DNA of 25,068 nucleotides from CAZEHJ01 sp964512485 (GTDB taxonomy: Bacteria > Bacteroidota > Rhodothermia > Rhodothermales > UBA10348): the NCBI GenBank assembly GCA_964512485.1, contig CAZEHJ010000057.1, positions 1-25,068 of the forward strand, in the 5' to 3' direction. The notes beneath the pieces were generated by a model. The model was not told the origin of the DNA. It did no database searches and saw only the letters and a list, made by a program, of their open reading frames with translations. Shown here one piece after another: positions 1 through 7,317 of the stretch (position 1 is the first letter of the stretch; every line of letters begins with the position of its first letter). The position numbers and the translations under genes were made by a program.

Positions 1-57
1 CTGAGCTACCCTCTCCCAGACTGAGGCCACCAGTGCACTCAATCCCTAGTGCCCCCT

Positions 58-178
58 CCCAATCGCAGCACGGGGCAACAGGGGAAGCCTGGCATGCTCG
101 AGCGGGGGCCGATCGGGCCGGGGGGATCTGCCCGGGCCGCCAGTCGGATCGGGCAATGAGACTGAGACCCAATCGCAG
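58..178. repeat. 11-base direct repeat pair
   Basis: CCCAATCGCAG occurs at 58-68 and again at 168-178, 110 bases apart, inside the gene-free leader. It might be a protein-binding site ahead of the terminase gene, but two copies of 11 bases is weak evidence and chance is possible. Confidence 0.25.
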
Positions 179-245
179 GAGGGTGTCCCCTTCCCCCCGT
201 GGCCCTACCCCCTCCCCTCAAGCACCGCCCTATTCGGGTCCCCCT

Positions 246-260
246 CGGGCGCAGCGCCCG
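246..260 (+). other. GC-rich hairpin in leader
   Basis: CGGGCG and CGCCCG flank a three-base loop (CAG), giving a perfect six-pair GC stem. No T-run follows, so it is not a classical intrinsic terminator. It could be a transcript-processing or protein-binding structure. Confidence 0.3.
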
Positions 261-348
261 TTCGCAGCAGTTAGCACAAATCGCCAACTTCTGCACACGC
301 ACTGTACCTGCTACCGCCAGGCCTGTCCCCGAGCGAAATTCAATCCCG

Positions 349-377
349 TTGAATGTAAAGCGGCACCGGCATACAAA
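349..377 (+). promoter_or_regulatory. Weak sigma70-like promoter candidate before terminase
   Basis: TTGAAT (349-354) and TACAAA (372-377) are separated by 17 bases, and each matches four of six consensus positions. The -35 half is also one arm of a perfect six-base inverted repeat (ATTCAA at 338-343, five-base gap, TTGAAT). This is the most AT-rich patch of the leader and lies 47 bases before the terminase ATG. The match is modest, so this is only a candidate. Confidence 0.3.
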
Positions 378-423
378 CGACGGGCCTTTACATGCTCTGC
401 CCGGGGCGGTAGCCTCCCTCCGC

Positions 424-2022
424 ATGCAGTCCACGCAGTACGGCGACTATCTGCCCGAGCAGGTCCGGGACGCGCTGATCAGGCTCTGGCAGGACCCGAT
501 CGCGTTCGGGGTTGCGCTGGGCTACAAGGGGGACCCCCCGACCGAGGAGGGAGGGCCCCGCCGCAAGCAGTTCGGCGAGTTCCACTATCGGATGATGAGC
601 CATGTGCACAGCGGTCCCAGGACCTCTACGATCATTCCCCGTGGCCACGCGAAGTCGACGCTGATCACAGTCATCGACACGGCGCACACTCTTTTGCGCG
701 ATCCCACAAGTAGGAACCTGCTGGCCAGCGCGACGCTCGACCTGAGCAAGAAGCTGACCGGGGAGATCAGGGACCGGCTGAGCGGGGACGTCGAGCTGCT
801 GCCCGGGCTCTTCTTCCCGGTGTCCGACATCTTCCCCTGGATCAGCCCAGGGGCACGTCCCACAAGTCGGACATTGGCCGGGCCGACCGACCACTTCAAC
901 ATCGTTGGCCGGAGCGGGAAGGGCCGGGAGCCCTCGGTGTTCGCCGCGTCGGTCGACTCGAACCTCGCGGGCAACCACCCGACCCGAGCGGTCATCGACG
1001 ACCCGGCCAACGAGCAGAACAGCCGGACCTTCGCCCGACGCCAGAAGGTCATCGAGTTCATCGACGCGCTCGAACCGCTCATGTACTCGGCCGACTCCCC
1101 CATCCGACATGTCGGAACCCCCTGGGCCTTCGACGACATCACAGCCCACCTGGGCCGCCGTCCCGACTGGCGGCAGTTCCGATTCGGCGTCTGGGATGGC
1201 CCTAACAAAGCCCTAACAGACGAAAGGGCCCCGCTCTGCCCCAGCTTCCTGAACGAGGCTGAGATCGAGGCCAAGCGGGAGAACCTGCCCAAGACGTTCT
1301 TCGCCGCCCAGTACCTCTGCCAGCCGATCCCCTCCGAAGAGGCGCTGTTCGAGCCCCAGCTGGTCGAGGCCGCCACCGATTCTCAATATGAGACACCGTC
1401 CGACTTACCGGACGGGCCTGAACTGCTGCTCTTTGATCCGGTAGCCCGGGTCGACGGGGCGAAGGGCGACCTGAACGGGCTGCTGGTGGTCCGGCTGCTG
1501 ACCGCCTCGGCGCTGGGCCTGAAGGGCTTCGAGCCCGACCGGAACATCTTTGTGCCCGTCCGGGCGCACGAAATCGCTGGAGGGGCTGACGCCGCTGCCT
1601 GCTGGATCGAGGACATTTGCATCCCACAGCATCCCCTTATCAAATCCATCTGGATTGAGCAGGTAGCGGCTCAGGCCCTCTTTGCCCCCTGGCTCGAAGA
1701 GCGAGGCAGGATCAAGGGGGTCAAGATTCGGGGCCAGAAGATTGGGACCCGTGGACTGCTGTTCAGGCTGATGGGCCTACAGACTGCGATGCGCAAGGGC
1801 TACCTCGTTCTGCCCAGAAACTTTCCCGGAAAAGACCTCTTGACTCGGCGTCTCACAGAGTATCCACTGGGAGACTCCGACGACCTCATCTCTGCTCTGG
1901 CGCTGCTGAGTACGATGACCGAGCGGCGCGGACCCCTCCCCGGAATGCCCCAACCCGATCTCGAACCCTACCCGACCGCGATCTGGAAGACCACCTCCAA
2001 CCAAGACAACTGGCCCGGATGA
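424..2022 (+). CDS. terL: Terminase large subunit (DNA-packaging ATPase/nuclease)
   Basis: This is the packaging motor that pumps DNA through the portal into the prohead and cuts it. From the ATG at 424 the protein is 532 residues. A Walker A loop, PRGHAKST, is at residues 72-79, and a Walker B-like strand ends in D192-D193 (AVIDDP). The GTPW segment at 231-234 resembles the ATPase coupling motif. The C-terminal RNase H-like nuclease shows three acidic positions: D338 (LLLFDPV), E412 (IWIEQ) and D484/D486/D487 (GDSDDL). Walker B ends in DD where many families have DE. An upstream in-frame ATG at 199 would add 75 residues of low-complexity sequence with no family character, so 424 is preferred, although its ribosome site is weak. 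The stop overlaps the portal start as ATGA. Confidence 0.95.
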   Translation: MQSTQYGDYLPEQVRDALIRLWQDPIAFGVALGYKGDPPTEEGGPRRKQFGEFHYRMMSHVHSGPRTSTIIPRGHAKSTLITVIDTAHTLLRDPTSRNLLASATLDLSKKLTGEIRDRLSGDVELLPGLFFPVSDIFPWISPGARPTSRTLAGPTDHFNIVGRSGKGREPSVFAASVDSNLAGNHPTRAVIDDPANEQNSRTFARRQKVIEFIDALEPLMYSADSPIRHVGTPWAFDDITAHLGRRPDWRQFRFGVWDGPNKALTDERAPLCPSFLNEAEIEAKRENLPKTFFAAQYLCQPIPSEEALFEPQLVEAATDSQYETPSDLPDGPELLLFDPVARVDGAKGDLNGLLVVRLLTASALGLKGFEPDRNIFVPVRAHEIAGGADAAACWIEDICIPQHPLIKSIWIEQVAAQALFAPWLEERGRIKGVKIRGQKIGTRGLLFRLMGLQTAMRKGYLVLPRNFPGKDLLTRRLTEYPLGDSDDLISALALLSTMTERRGPLPGMPQPDLEPYPTAIWKTTSNQDNWPG

Positions 2023-4007
2023 AGCACATAACGATGGCGGAGGACGCGGCCAAGGAGTTGGCCGAGCTGGTCACCCGAGCGATGAGCGCGGTCCAGGAGC
2101 CGCTGGCCGGAAGCGAAAAGCTGATCGCCGACATCTACACTGGCCGCGACCCGATGGGGGGCAGGGCCCGCCTTCTCCCTGAACAGGGGCTCCCCGCCTC
2201 CCAGGTCCTAGAGGCCACCCAGATCGGCTCCTGGCGTCCGCCCCAGACGACCGCCAACCTCTTCCTGAGCCGATCGCGCCAGGTCCTAGTCTCACTGACC
2301 CCGGGGGTCCCCTCGTTCCGGGTCAAGGCTCGGGTCTCTGGCTCTGCCCACCTCGCAGAGGATCAGAACCGGATTACCCGAATTGCGACGGATCACGGGC
2401 ACCTGCGCGAGGCGATGCGGAAGGCCGCGTTCAACGGCCTGCTCTCGCCCTACTTCGCGGCCAAGCTGACGTACAAAACGGCCAAAGAGGAGCCCGTCCC
2501 CTACCGTCGCCTGAAATACGAGGCGATTGAGGCACGCGACTGCGGGTACGAGCCGTTCCACCGCCGATTCACTTGGCACGCCTACGACATGCAGGTCTCC
2601 GATCTGCCCAAGGAGTGGCAGCCGAAGCGAGAGGGCGAGCCCGCGCTCAAGCCGTGGCAAATTGTCCGGGTCACTGAGGTTTACCACGAGGGCTTCCGTC
2701 ACGGCCTGAGCAAGCCGGTCAAGGCCGACCGCTGCCCGATGTCGGTGTTCGTCGCCGAGGGCCCGCAGGATTCGGGCGACACCGGCGACCTCGACCTCCG
2801 ACGGGTCAAAGTCAGAGAGGCGCTGGGCGAGTACGTCACTTCGGTCGACCTGCCCGCCTGCCCGCTCGCGCTGGCCAACTTCATGGACCCGGCACCTGGA
2901 GAGGACGTTCCCGCCGCCGAGGTACTCTCGTGGATTCCGCTGATGCGGATGATCGTCCAGACGCTCGTTCAGATCGACCGAGAGATCCGCACGACGAACA
3001 CGACGATGCTGTACGCCAAGGGGGCGTTCAGCGAGGACGACATCCAAGCTCTGATCAACGCGATCCCGGGCTCGACGACCTACATCGCGGTCGACACCGA
3101 CGACACCCCTGAAGGCGTGAACGCGACGATGCGCCCGGTCGAGCAGAACTCGGTCCTCGGCGAGTACCTCGCTGCGCTGAACACCTACATGGGTCTCCTG
3201 GACGACATCACCGGGGTGACCTCAGCCGAGCGGGGCATCGCCTCCAACCCGCGAAAGTCTGCGGCTGAGGCGGTCTCAATCACTTCGGCTGCCAGCCGCA
3301 GGAACCAGGACCGGCTCGAAGTCATGGCTGGGATGTGGACCCGCCTTGCTCAGGCCGGATTCGCCTACCAGCGCGAAATCTTCGGGAAGTCACTCGAAGT
3401 GCCCCTCGACAACGGTGTGATCCAGGAGTTGCACGTCCCGGACCCGGCGACCGCCGCCTTCTCGTTCGACGTGGACCCGGTTGAGCTGGGGCACCTCTCG
3501 AACCAGGGCGATCTCCAGTCGATCATGCAGTGGCTCACGGTCACGACGAACACCCAGCAGGCGTTCCCGCAGGGGATGCCACGGATGACCCGCGAGGCCC
3601 TCCGCACTCTGGGCAACGCGATGGGAATTGAGGACGCCGACATCTACCTCGATGCCCCGACGATCGAGTTTGGCCCCGAGGAGCGCCTGATCGAGTACCT
3701 CCAGACCCAGGACCCGATCGAGGTCTTCGAGGACGACCAGCACGACATGTACATCGCGTACTACACGAAGGTCAAAGAGAAGTGGGTCGGGCGCGGCGAT
3801 CCCGAGGAGTCAATCATGGCCCTCCAGCAGACGATCGACATGCACAAGGCGTTCGCGGCCCGCAAACAGGAGATCCTGAACCCGGGCGGCGGAGGGGTTG
3901 TCCCCGGCGTCGGCGCTGGCCCGGGCGAACTGGACAACCAGCTCCAGGCGGCCCTGGCGACCGGCGGGGTCCCGACCGCAACCCCTCAACAGCTCCCGAT
4001 AGGCTGA
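2019..4007 (+). CDS. Portal protein (head-tail connector)
   Basis: The portal is the ring at the capsid vertex through which DNA enters and leaves, and it binds the terminase. The 662-residue length, the place directly after the large terminase with a 4-base ATGA overlap, and an alpha/beta sequence with a long helical stretch support the call. Residues about 400-450 contain a DDITGVTSAERG segment followed by a basic, Ala-rich helix (KSAAEAVSITSAASRR), which resembles the crown-side helices of podovirus portals. The C-terminus is a Gly/Gln/Pro-rich tail. No clear Shine-Dalgarno site is present, so coupling to the terminase is likely. An internal ATG at 2034 is an alternative start. Assignment rests on position, length and general resemblance rather than a catalytic motif. 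Confidence 0.83.
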   Translation: MKHITMAEDAAKELAELVTRAMSAVQEPLAGSEKLIADIYTGRDPMGGRARLLPEQGLPASQVLEATQIGSWRPPQTTANLFLSRSRQVLVSLTPGVPSFRVKARVSGSAHLAEDQNRITRIATDHGHLREAMRKAAFNGLLSPYFAAKLTYKTAKEEPVPYRRLKYEAIEARDCGYEPFHRRFTWHAYDMQVSDLPKEWQPKREGEPALKPWQIVRVTEVYHEGFRHGLSKPVKADRCPMSVFVAEGPQDSGDTGDLDLRRVKVREALGEYVTSVDLPACPLALANFMDPAPGEDVPAAEVLSWIPLMRMIVQTLVQIDREIRTTNTTMLYAKGAFSEDDIQALINAIPGSTTYIAVDTDDTPEGVNATMRPVEQNSVLGEYLAALNTYMGLLDDITGVTSAERGIASNPRKSAAEAVSITSAASRRNQDRLEVMAGMWTRLAQAGFAYQREIFGKSLEVPLDNGVIQELHVPDPATAAFSFDVDPVELGHLSNQGDLQSIMQWLTVTTNTQQAFPQGMPRMTREALRTLGNAMGIEDADIYLDAPTIEFGPEERLIEYLQTQDPIEVFEDDQHDMYIAYYTKVKEKWVGRGDPEESIMALQQTIDMHKAFAARKQEILNPGGGGVVPGVGAGPGELDNQLQAALATGGVPTATPQQLPIG

Positions 4008-4011
4008 CCCA

Positions 4012-4401
4012 ATGCCCGACTATCCCTACCACTGCTCTGACTGCGGCCTAACCTGGGAGGTGACCAAATCTATGTCGGACGCCCGCCGCCCTGAGCCCTG
4101 CCCCGACTGCTCAACCGTCGCCGCCGAGCAGGCGATCGGGCTCAAGGCGGTGGGCGGGTTCGTCAACGGCGACGACAGCTGGACAAAGGGCCGCCGGATC
4201 GTGCAGCTGCACCCGAACCATCCAGATCGGATGGCTCACTCGAAGAACGAAATGGAGAGGAAGTACCGCAAGCACGGAATCTGCCTCGACACCGGGAAAT
4301 ACGTCTCTAAAGAGGCCCAAATCAAGGCTACGGTCCCCCGTAAGCTGCGAACGGGCAAGAAGTTAGACGAATCGACGAAGGTTTCCGGTGTCCGGGATTG
4401 A
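4012..4401 (+). CDS. FmdB-family zinc-ribbon protein
   Basis: A 129-residue protein whose start, MPDYPYHCSDCG, is typical of the FmdB/CxxC_CxxC regulatory zinc-ribbon family. The four zinc ligands are C8, C11, C30 and C33. After the ribbon comes a basic region (HSKNEMERKYRKHGI at about residues 76-90, then Lys/Arg-rich to the end) that could bind nucleic acid or another virion protein. It starts five bases after the portal stop and precedes the scaffold gene, so it is expressed with the head module. FmdB-like proteins are small putative regulators in bacteria; what one does in phage assembly is not known to me. A transcription regulator, packaging accessory factor or minor head protein are all possible. 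Confidence 0.85.
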   Translation: MPDYPYHCSDCGLTWEVTKSMSDARRPEPCPDCSTVAAEQAIGLKAVGGFVNGDDSWTKGRRIVQLHPNHPDRMAHSKNEMERKYRKHGICLDTGKYVSKEAQIKATVPRKLRTGKKLDESTKVSGVRD

Positions 4402-4427
4402 TTTTGCGCCCGCCGGTTTCGTAGGAT
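4398..4427 (+). promoter_or_regulatory. Weak promoter candidate before scaffold/capsid genes
   Basis: TTGATT (4398-4403) and TAGGAT (4422-4427) are 18 bases apart, each matching four of six sigma70 positions. This 114-base gap is the largest after the leader and precedes the highly expressed scaffold and capsid genes, where an extra promoter would be useful. The -10 half overlaps the hairpin at 4424-4445, so the two interpretations compete. Confidence 0.25.
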
Positions 4428-4445
4428 GGGGCTCTAGCCCCGTCC
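4424..4445 (+). terminator. Strong hairpin between zinc-ribbon and scaffold genes
   Basis: GGATGGGGCT (4424-4433) pairs with AGCCCCGTCC (4436-4445), ten pairs including one G-T wobble, around a tight loop. The following bases are not a T-run, so it is either a weak or factor-dependent terminator, or an RNA-processing/stability element that sets a higher level for the downstream scaffold and capsid mRNA. Confidence 0.4.
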
Positions 4446-4502
4446 GACGAATTATTGGCAGCCTCCCCTCCGAGCCCCGCGCACCCCTGCGCTGGGTAAC
4501 CC

Positions 4503-4508
4503 AAGGAG
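4503..4508 (+). promoter_or_regulatory. Ribosome binding site of scaffold gene
   Basis: AAGGAG lies seven bases before the ATG at 4516 and fixes that start. Confidence 0.75.
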
Positions 4509-4515
4509 AGAACCG

Positions 4516-5214
4516 ATGACTGAGAAGGACGAGACTACCGCAACCGACGAGAACAATTCCACAGCTAAACCCAATGAGGAGCCTGGCGCAAGCGGGGTAG
4601 ACCTCACTGAGGAGGCGGGTAATGCCGGGGCCGCTGAGCGGACCCAGCAATCGACGGAGCAAGCCCGCTCTTTGGAAGACCTACAACTCGACGAAGCGAA
4701 GCAGGCGGAGATTACCGCCTACGTCAGCAAGGCCGTGAACGATGCGATCGCCAAGCGCGACGCCAAGCATCAGAAGCAGATCAGCGAGGAGGGCTACATG
4801 AACAAGGCCCAAATCGAAAACCTGCTGGCCGAGAAGGACGCCGAATACTCCCGACGCGAATCAGCGAAGGAGACCTTCCTGACCACTCTGGGCAAACACG
4901 GGATCACTCCCGGCTCAGAGGACTACGGAAAGGTCCAGGCGTTCTACCAGGAGCAGAAGGATAAGGGCAACCTTACCCCTCACATCCTGCTCACTGAGGG
5001 CGGGGTGAACTCCTTGGTACACATGTCTGGCGTGGGCTCGGTCGCCCGTGAGGCTGCGGGACCCCGAAGCGGACTGACCCGCTCGGACCCCAACCCTGAC
5101 GGCTCGGTCTCCTACCCTGGCGGCGAGGTCCAGCTCAACGTCCAGAACGCTGGCGGCGAGCAGAGCCTCGCGGACAAGGTGCTGCGCAACATCGAGAAGT
5201 CGGTCAACCAGTAG
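4516..5214 (+). CDS. Probable capsid scaffolding protein
   Basis: Scaffolding proteins template prohead assembly and leave before or during packaging. This 232-residue product sits directly before the major capsid gene, the usual place. Residues 1-50 are acidic and disordered-looking (Glu/Thr/Asn-rich). Residues about 52-120 form a charged helical, coiled-coil-like section rich in Lys, Glu, Ala and Gln. A Gly/Pro/Ser-rich linker follows at about 170-210, and the protein ends in a short amphipathic helix (SLADKVLRNIEKSVNQ), the type of C-terminal helix that binds coat protein in known scaffolds. There is no cysteine and no protease motif. The call is from composition and position; a minor head protein is the alternative. 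Confidence 0.68.
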   Translation: MTEKDETTATDENNSTAKPNEEPGASGVDLTEEAGNAGAAERTQQSTEQARSLEDLQLDEAKQAEITAYVSKAVNDAIAKRDAKHQKQISEEGYMNKAQIENLLAEKDAEYSRRESAKETFLTTLGKHGITPGSEDYGKVQAFYQEQKDKGNLTPHILLTEGGVNSLVHMSGVGSVAREAAGPRSGLTRSDPNPDGSVSYPGGEVQLNVQNAGGEQSLADKVLRNIEKSVNQ

Positions 5215-5236
5215 CGGATAGACCCCCTCTTATCCG
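5215..5236 (+). other. Inverted repeat before capsid gene
   Basis: CGGATA (5215-5220) and TATCCG (5231-5236) are perfect complements around a ten-base loop, starting right after the scaffold stop. It could protect or process the capsid mRNA 5' end. The stem is short and no T-run follows. Confidence 0.3.
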
Positions 5237-5247
5237 ACACCTCTAGC

Positions 5248-5254
5248 AAAAGGA
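5248..5254 (+). promoter_or_regulatory. Ribosome binding site of capsid gene
   Basis: AAAAGGA lies seven bases before the ATG at 5262 in a dedicated 47-base gap, as expected for a strongly translated capsid gene. Confidence 0.7.
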
Positions 5255-5261
5255 ATCCCCA

Positions 5262-6419
5262 ATGGGAACCGCAGGCTCTTACAACCAGACCCTCGACACG
5301 ATGGTCGCCACAGCTCTCGACACCTACAGTCGAGACCCCATCAATGCTCTCACCGACGGCGGCGAGAAGTTTATGAAGACCGCTGCTCAGAAGGGCAGAG
5401 TCTTCCTCGTCAATGACGCCGAGGCCGTCCGTCACCCGATCATGCACGCGCATGGCGAAGCCACTTCGCTGTACAAGGCTGATCAGCTCGACGGTACTCC
5501 CAGTGCCGCCAACAACCTCTCTGCAACCGCGTCCGACATCCTGACGTTTGCGCTGTTCGATCTGCCCGCTGCGACCCGGAACATCAACTTCCCCCAGTCT
5601 CAGCCTCCCGGCAACCTGATCGACTTCGTGGCGTCTCAGATGAAGGCGACGATGACCAGCCTCATCAACCAGGAGGAGCTTCTGTTCACGCAGGGCACTA
5701 CTGGCGAGTCCTCGACGACTCAGACCCAGCGCGACCCGTTCTCTGCGGACGGCGACAACACCGCTGGAATCCCGATGAGTCTGGCCTCGATCTTCCTCCA
5801 GAGTTCGGCGACCTCTAACGAGGCATCGGCGACTTCGACCGCGAAGAGTTGGGGCAACGTCAAGACCGACAACATCGCAAAGTGGCAGCCGACGCACGTT
5901 ACGTCGGGTCAGGTGAACCTTTCGGACATCTACACCGACATCCAGTCGGCGATCCTGAACGCCTCCTACTCTGAAGAGGAGCGTCCCACGGACCTCTACA
6001 CGACCCTGCTCGCGTTCGAGGGCATCCTCTCGAAGCTGCGCGCCGACGCCGCGCTGCCCGATCCGGTCCGCGCCAACATGGGCAAGGAGGGGACCATCCC
6101 CTTCGGCGGCATCAACATCGACTGGTCCCGCTACCTGCTCAAGGACGTCATCTTCGACACTTCCGCGACGTATGCGACGACCGCTACCACCCCGCTGCTC
6201 GGTGTGAACTGGAACTCTCTCCGGTACAACGTCGTCCGTCAGGGCGGAATCATGTCCGACAGCTCCCTGGGCTTCATCCGGAAAATCGGCGACGTTCTGC
6301 CGCACCCGACGAAGACCAACCTGTTCCAGCGCATTGAGTTCAAGCGTTGTTGGTCCTGCGACAAGGGCCGCCGTTCGTTCTTCATGATCAACGGAATCAC
6401 CTCTGACGTCATCGCCTAG
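5262..6419 (+). CDS. Major capsid protein
   Basis: The coat subunit of the icosahedral head, 385 residues. The position after the scaffold, its own Shine-Dalgarno site and the size suit an HK97-fold coat protein. The N-terminal half has an extended arm-like segment (about residues 40-80) and a Ser/Thr/Gln-rich surface-loop-like stretch near 143-170. The C-terminal part (LLGVNWNSLRYNV, then NLFQRIEFKRCWSCDKGRRSFF) has the alternating hydrophobic pattern of the beta-rich core in coat proteins of podovirus-like environmental phages. C363 and C366 form a CxxC in that strand; a structural rather than enzymatic role is likely. No prohead-protease cleavage site is evident. The fold is inferred from context and pattern, not from a decisive motif. 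Confidence 0.85.
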   Translation: MGTAGSYNQTLDTMVATALDTYSRDPINALTDGGEKFMKTAAQKGRVFLVNDAEAVRHPIMHAHGEATSLYKADQLDGTPSAANNLSATASDILTFALFDLPAATRNINFPQSQPPGNLIDFVASQMKATMTSLINQEELLFTQGTTGESSTTQTQRDPFSADGDNTAGIPMSLASIFLQSSATSNEASATSTAKSWGNVKTDNIAKWQPTHVTSGQVNLSDIYTDIQSAILNASYSEEERPTDLYTTLLAFEGILSKLRADAALPDPVRANMGKEGTIPFGGINIDWSRYLLKDVIFDTSATYATTATTPLLGVNWNSLRYNVVRQGGIMSDSSLGFIRKIGDVLPHPTKTNLFQRIEFKRCWSCDKGRRSFFMINGITSDVIA

Positions 6420-6424
6420 GGCCG

Positions 6425-7267
6425 ATGGCAGCTAAGTCCGCACTTCGTACCCGCCTCAAGCGAAGGCTTGGGGTGGGTGTGATTTCGGACGTCGAAAAGG
6501 AGCGCCTGGGCGAAGCCCTCAATGCAGGGATCGCCCGGGCGCTTTCCGATGGCGTCCCCGGCCTCTCCTACGATACGGTCATCGGATCGGTCGCAGGCGA
6601 CGACACGCTGACCTCAGCCGACACGACGCTCGGCTCGTCGAGCTGTGTGACGGTCGGGGCCGCGACCGACGGGCTGACTCACCCGCGAGACATCCTTGTC
6701 CTGGACGTCAGCGGAACCAAGACGAAGTTCCTGATCCGCAAGCAGACCGCCGCCGAGGCGTTCGACATCGGCCCCCCGGCGTCGACGTCGATCTCAGGCG
6801 GAACCGCATCGAAGATCATCCGTCGCGGCATCGAGCTGCCCTCGACGGGTCAGGTCATCGAGGTCCGCCGGATGGACAGCTCCAGCCTCGGCAAGGCGCT
6901 GGAGTTCTCGCCTGCCCGTGCCTCGATCGACCCGTTCGAGACCGGCACGCCCAAATACTTTGAGCAGCGGTACGACCCCTACAACGCATCGAGCTACGTT
7001 GCGCTCTGTCCTGCGCCGACCGCCGCGACCGATCAGTTTCTCATCCGTCAGTCCACCTTCTTGACCGAACTGGACGACGACACCGACACCCTTGATTTCC
7101 CGGAGGAGGCTATCGACGCCATCCTCGAACGGGCCCGAATGGCCTATCTGACCTGGACGGGCACCTCCGTCGAGTCGATGGTCGGGCTGGGAATGCACGC
7201 GCTCCGCGACACCGAGGACAGCCTGAAGAACTCGTCCGCTGGCCGTCAGGTCTACACGAAGGCGTAA
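6425..7267 (+). CDS. Probable head-tail adaptor protein
   Basis: A 280-residue protein directly after the capsid gene, five bases beyond its stop and without a clear ribosome site, so translation is probably coupled. A basic N-terminal helix (residues 5-16, RLKRRLG) is followed by a helical stretch, a beta-rich middle (about 55-190) and C-terminal helices with an acidic DDDTDTLDFPEEA segment at about 217-230. In podovirus-like genomes the gene between capsid and nozzle usually encodes the adaptor or tubular A protein (T7 gp11, P22 gp4 type) that docks on the portal. The helix-beta-helix layout fits, but I do not recognise a diagnostic motif, so this is an assignment by position. Confidence 0.5.
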   Translation: MAAKSALRTRLKRRLGVGVISDVEKERLGEALNAGIARALSDGVPGLSYDTVIGSVAGDDTLTSADTTLGSSSCVTVGAATDGLTHPRDILVLDVSGTKTKFLIRKQTAAEAFDIGPPASTSISGGTASKIIRRGIELPSTGQVIEVRRMDSSSLGKALEFSPARASIDPFETGTPKYFEQRYDPYNASSYVALCPAPTAATDQFLIRQSTFLTELDDDTDTLDFPEEAIDAILERARMAYLTWTGTSVESMVGLGMHALRDTEDSLKNSSAGRQVYTKA

Positions 7268-7269
7268 CC

Positions 7270-7278
7270 ATGAGCTGA
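7270..7278 (+). other. ATG-AGC-TGA: stop codon in the presumed start region
   Basis: An ATG lies two bases after the preceding stop, the expected place for the next start. It is in the same frame as the ORF at 7318-8043, but its third codon is TGA (7276-7278). The frame is then open for the 13 codons to the GTG at 7318, and this stretch reads as GTGNYSGACCCSS. The TGA may be a true nonsense mutation, a sequence error, a readthrough or recoding site, or a two-codon leader used for reinitiation. See the finding. Confidence 0.6.
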
Positions 7279-7317
7279 GGAACCGGAAACTATAGCGGCG
7301 CGTGCTGCTGCTCGTCG

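Larger units (their letters stand above)
1..423. other. Non-coding leader upstream of terminase
   Basis: I see no convincing gene here. Open frames exist on both strands, but their translations are proline- and arginine-rich low-complexity text typical of GC-rich chance frames. The stretch is rich in C-runs and short palindromes, holds an 11-base direct repeat (58-68 and 168-178), a perfect hairpin (246-260), a small AT-rich inverted repeat (338-354) and a weak promoter-like pair (349-377). It could be a control region, the end of the preceding module or a genome-end region; the sequence alone does not decide. Confidence 0.5.

Noticed and set aside
246..260. Intrinsic terminator upstream of the terminase
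   Set aside because: The stem is perfect but no T-run follows, so it was recorded only as a hairpin.
199..423. Extended terminase N-terminus from the ATG at 199
   Set aside because: The extra 75 residues are low-complexity and come from the C-rich leader, while residues from 424 on read as a normal terminase start.
33..713. Long + strand open frame across the leader and terminase start
   Set aside because: Its product is Pro/Arg/Ala-rich with no family character, and it overlaps the terminase in another frame; typical chance frame in GC-rich DNA.
388..1376. Two long minus-strand frames opposite the terminase
   Set aside because: They mirror the terminase coding sequence and show no recognisable domain; antisense frames are long here because of high GC content.
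5112..6305. 397-residue open frame on the minus strand opposite the capsid gene
   Set aside because: It lies wholly over the scaffold end and the capsid gene, and its translation is Arg/Val/Gly-rich antisense text with no motif. All real genes here run on the + strand.
7276..7278. Genome-wide reassignment of TGA as a sense codon
   Set aside because: TGA ends the terminase, portal, zinc-ribbon, membrane, homing endonuclease, resolvase and ParB-like genes, several in exact ATGA or GTGA overlaps, and none of the very long frames contains an internal TGA.
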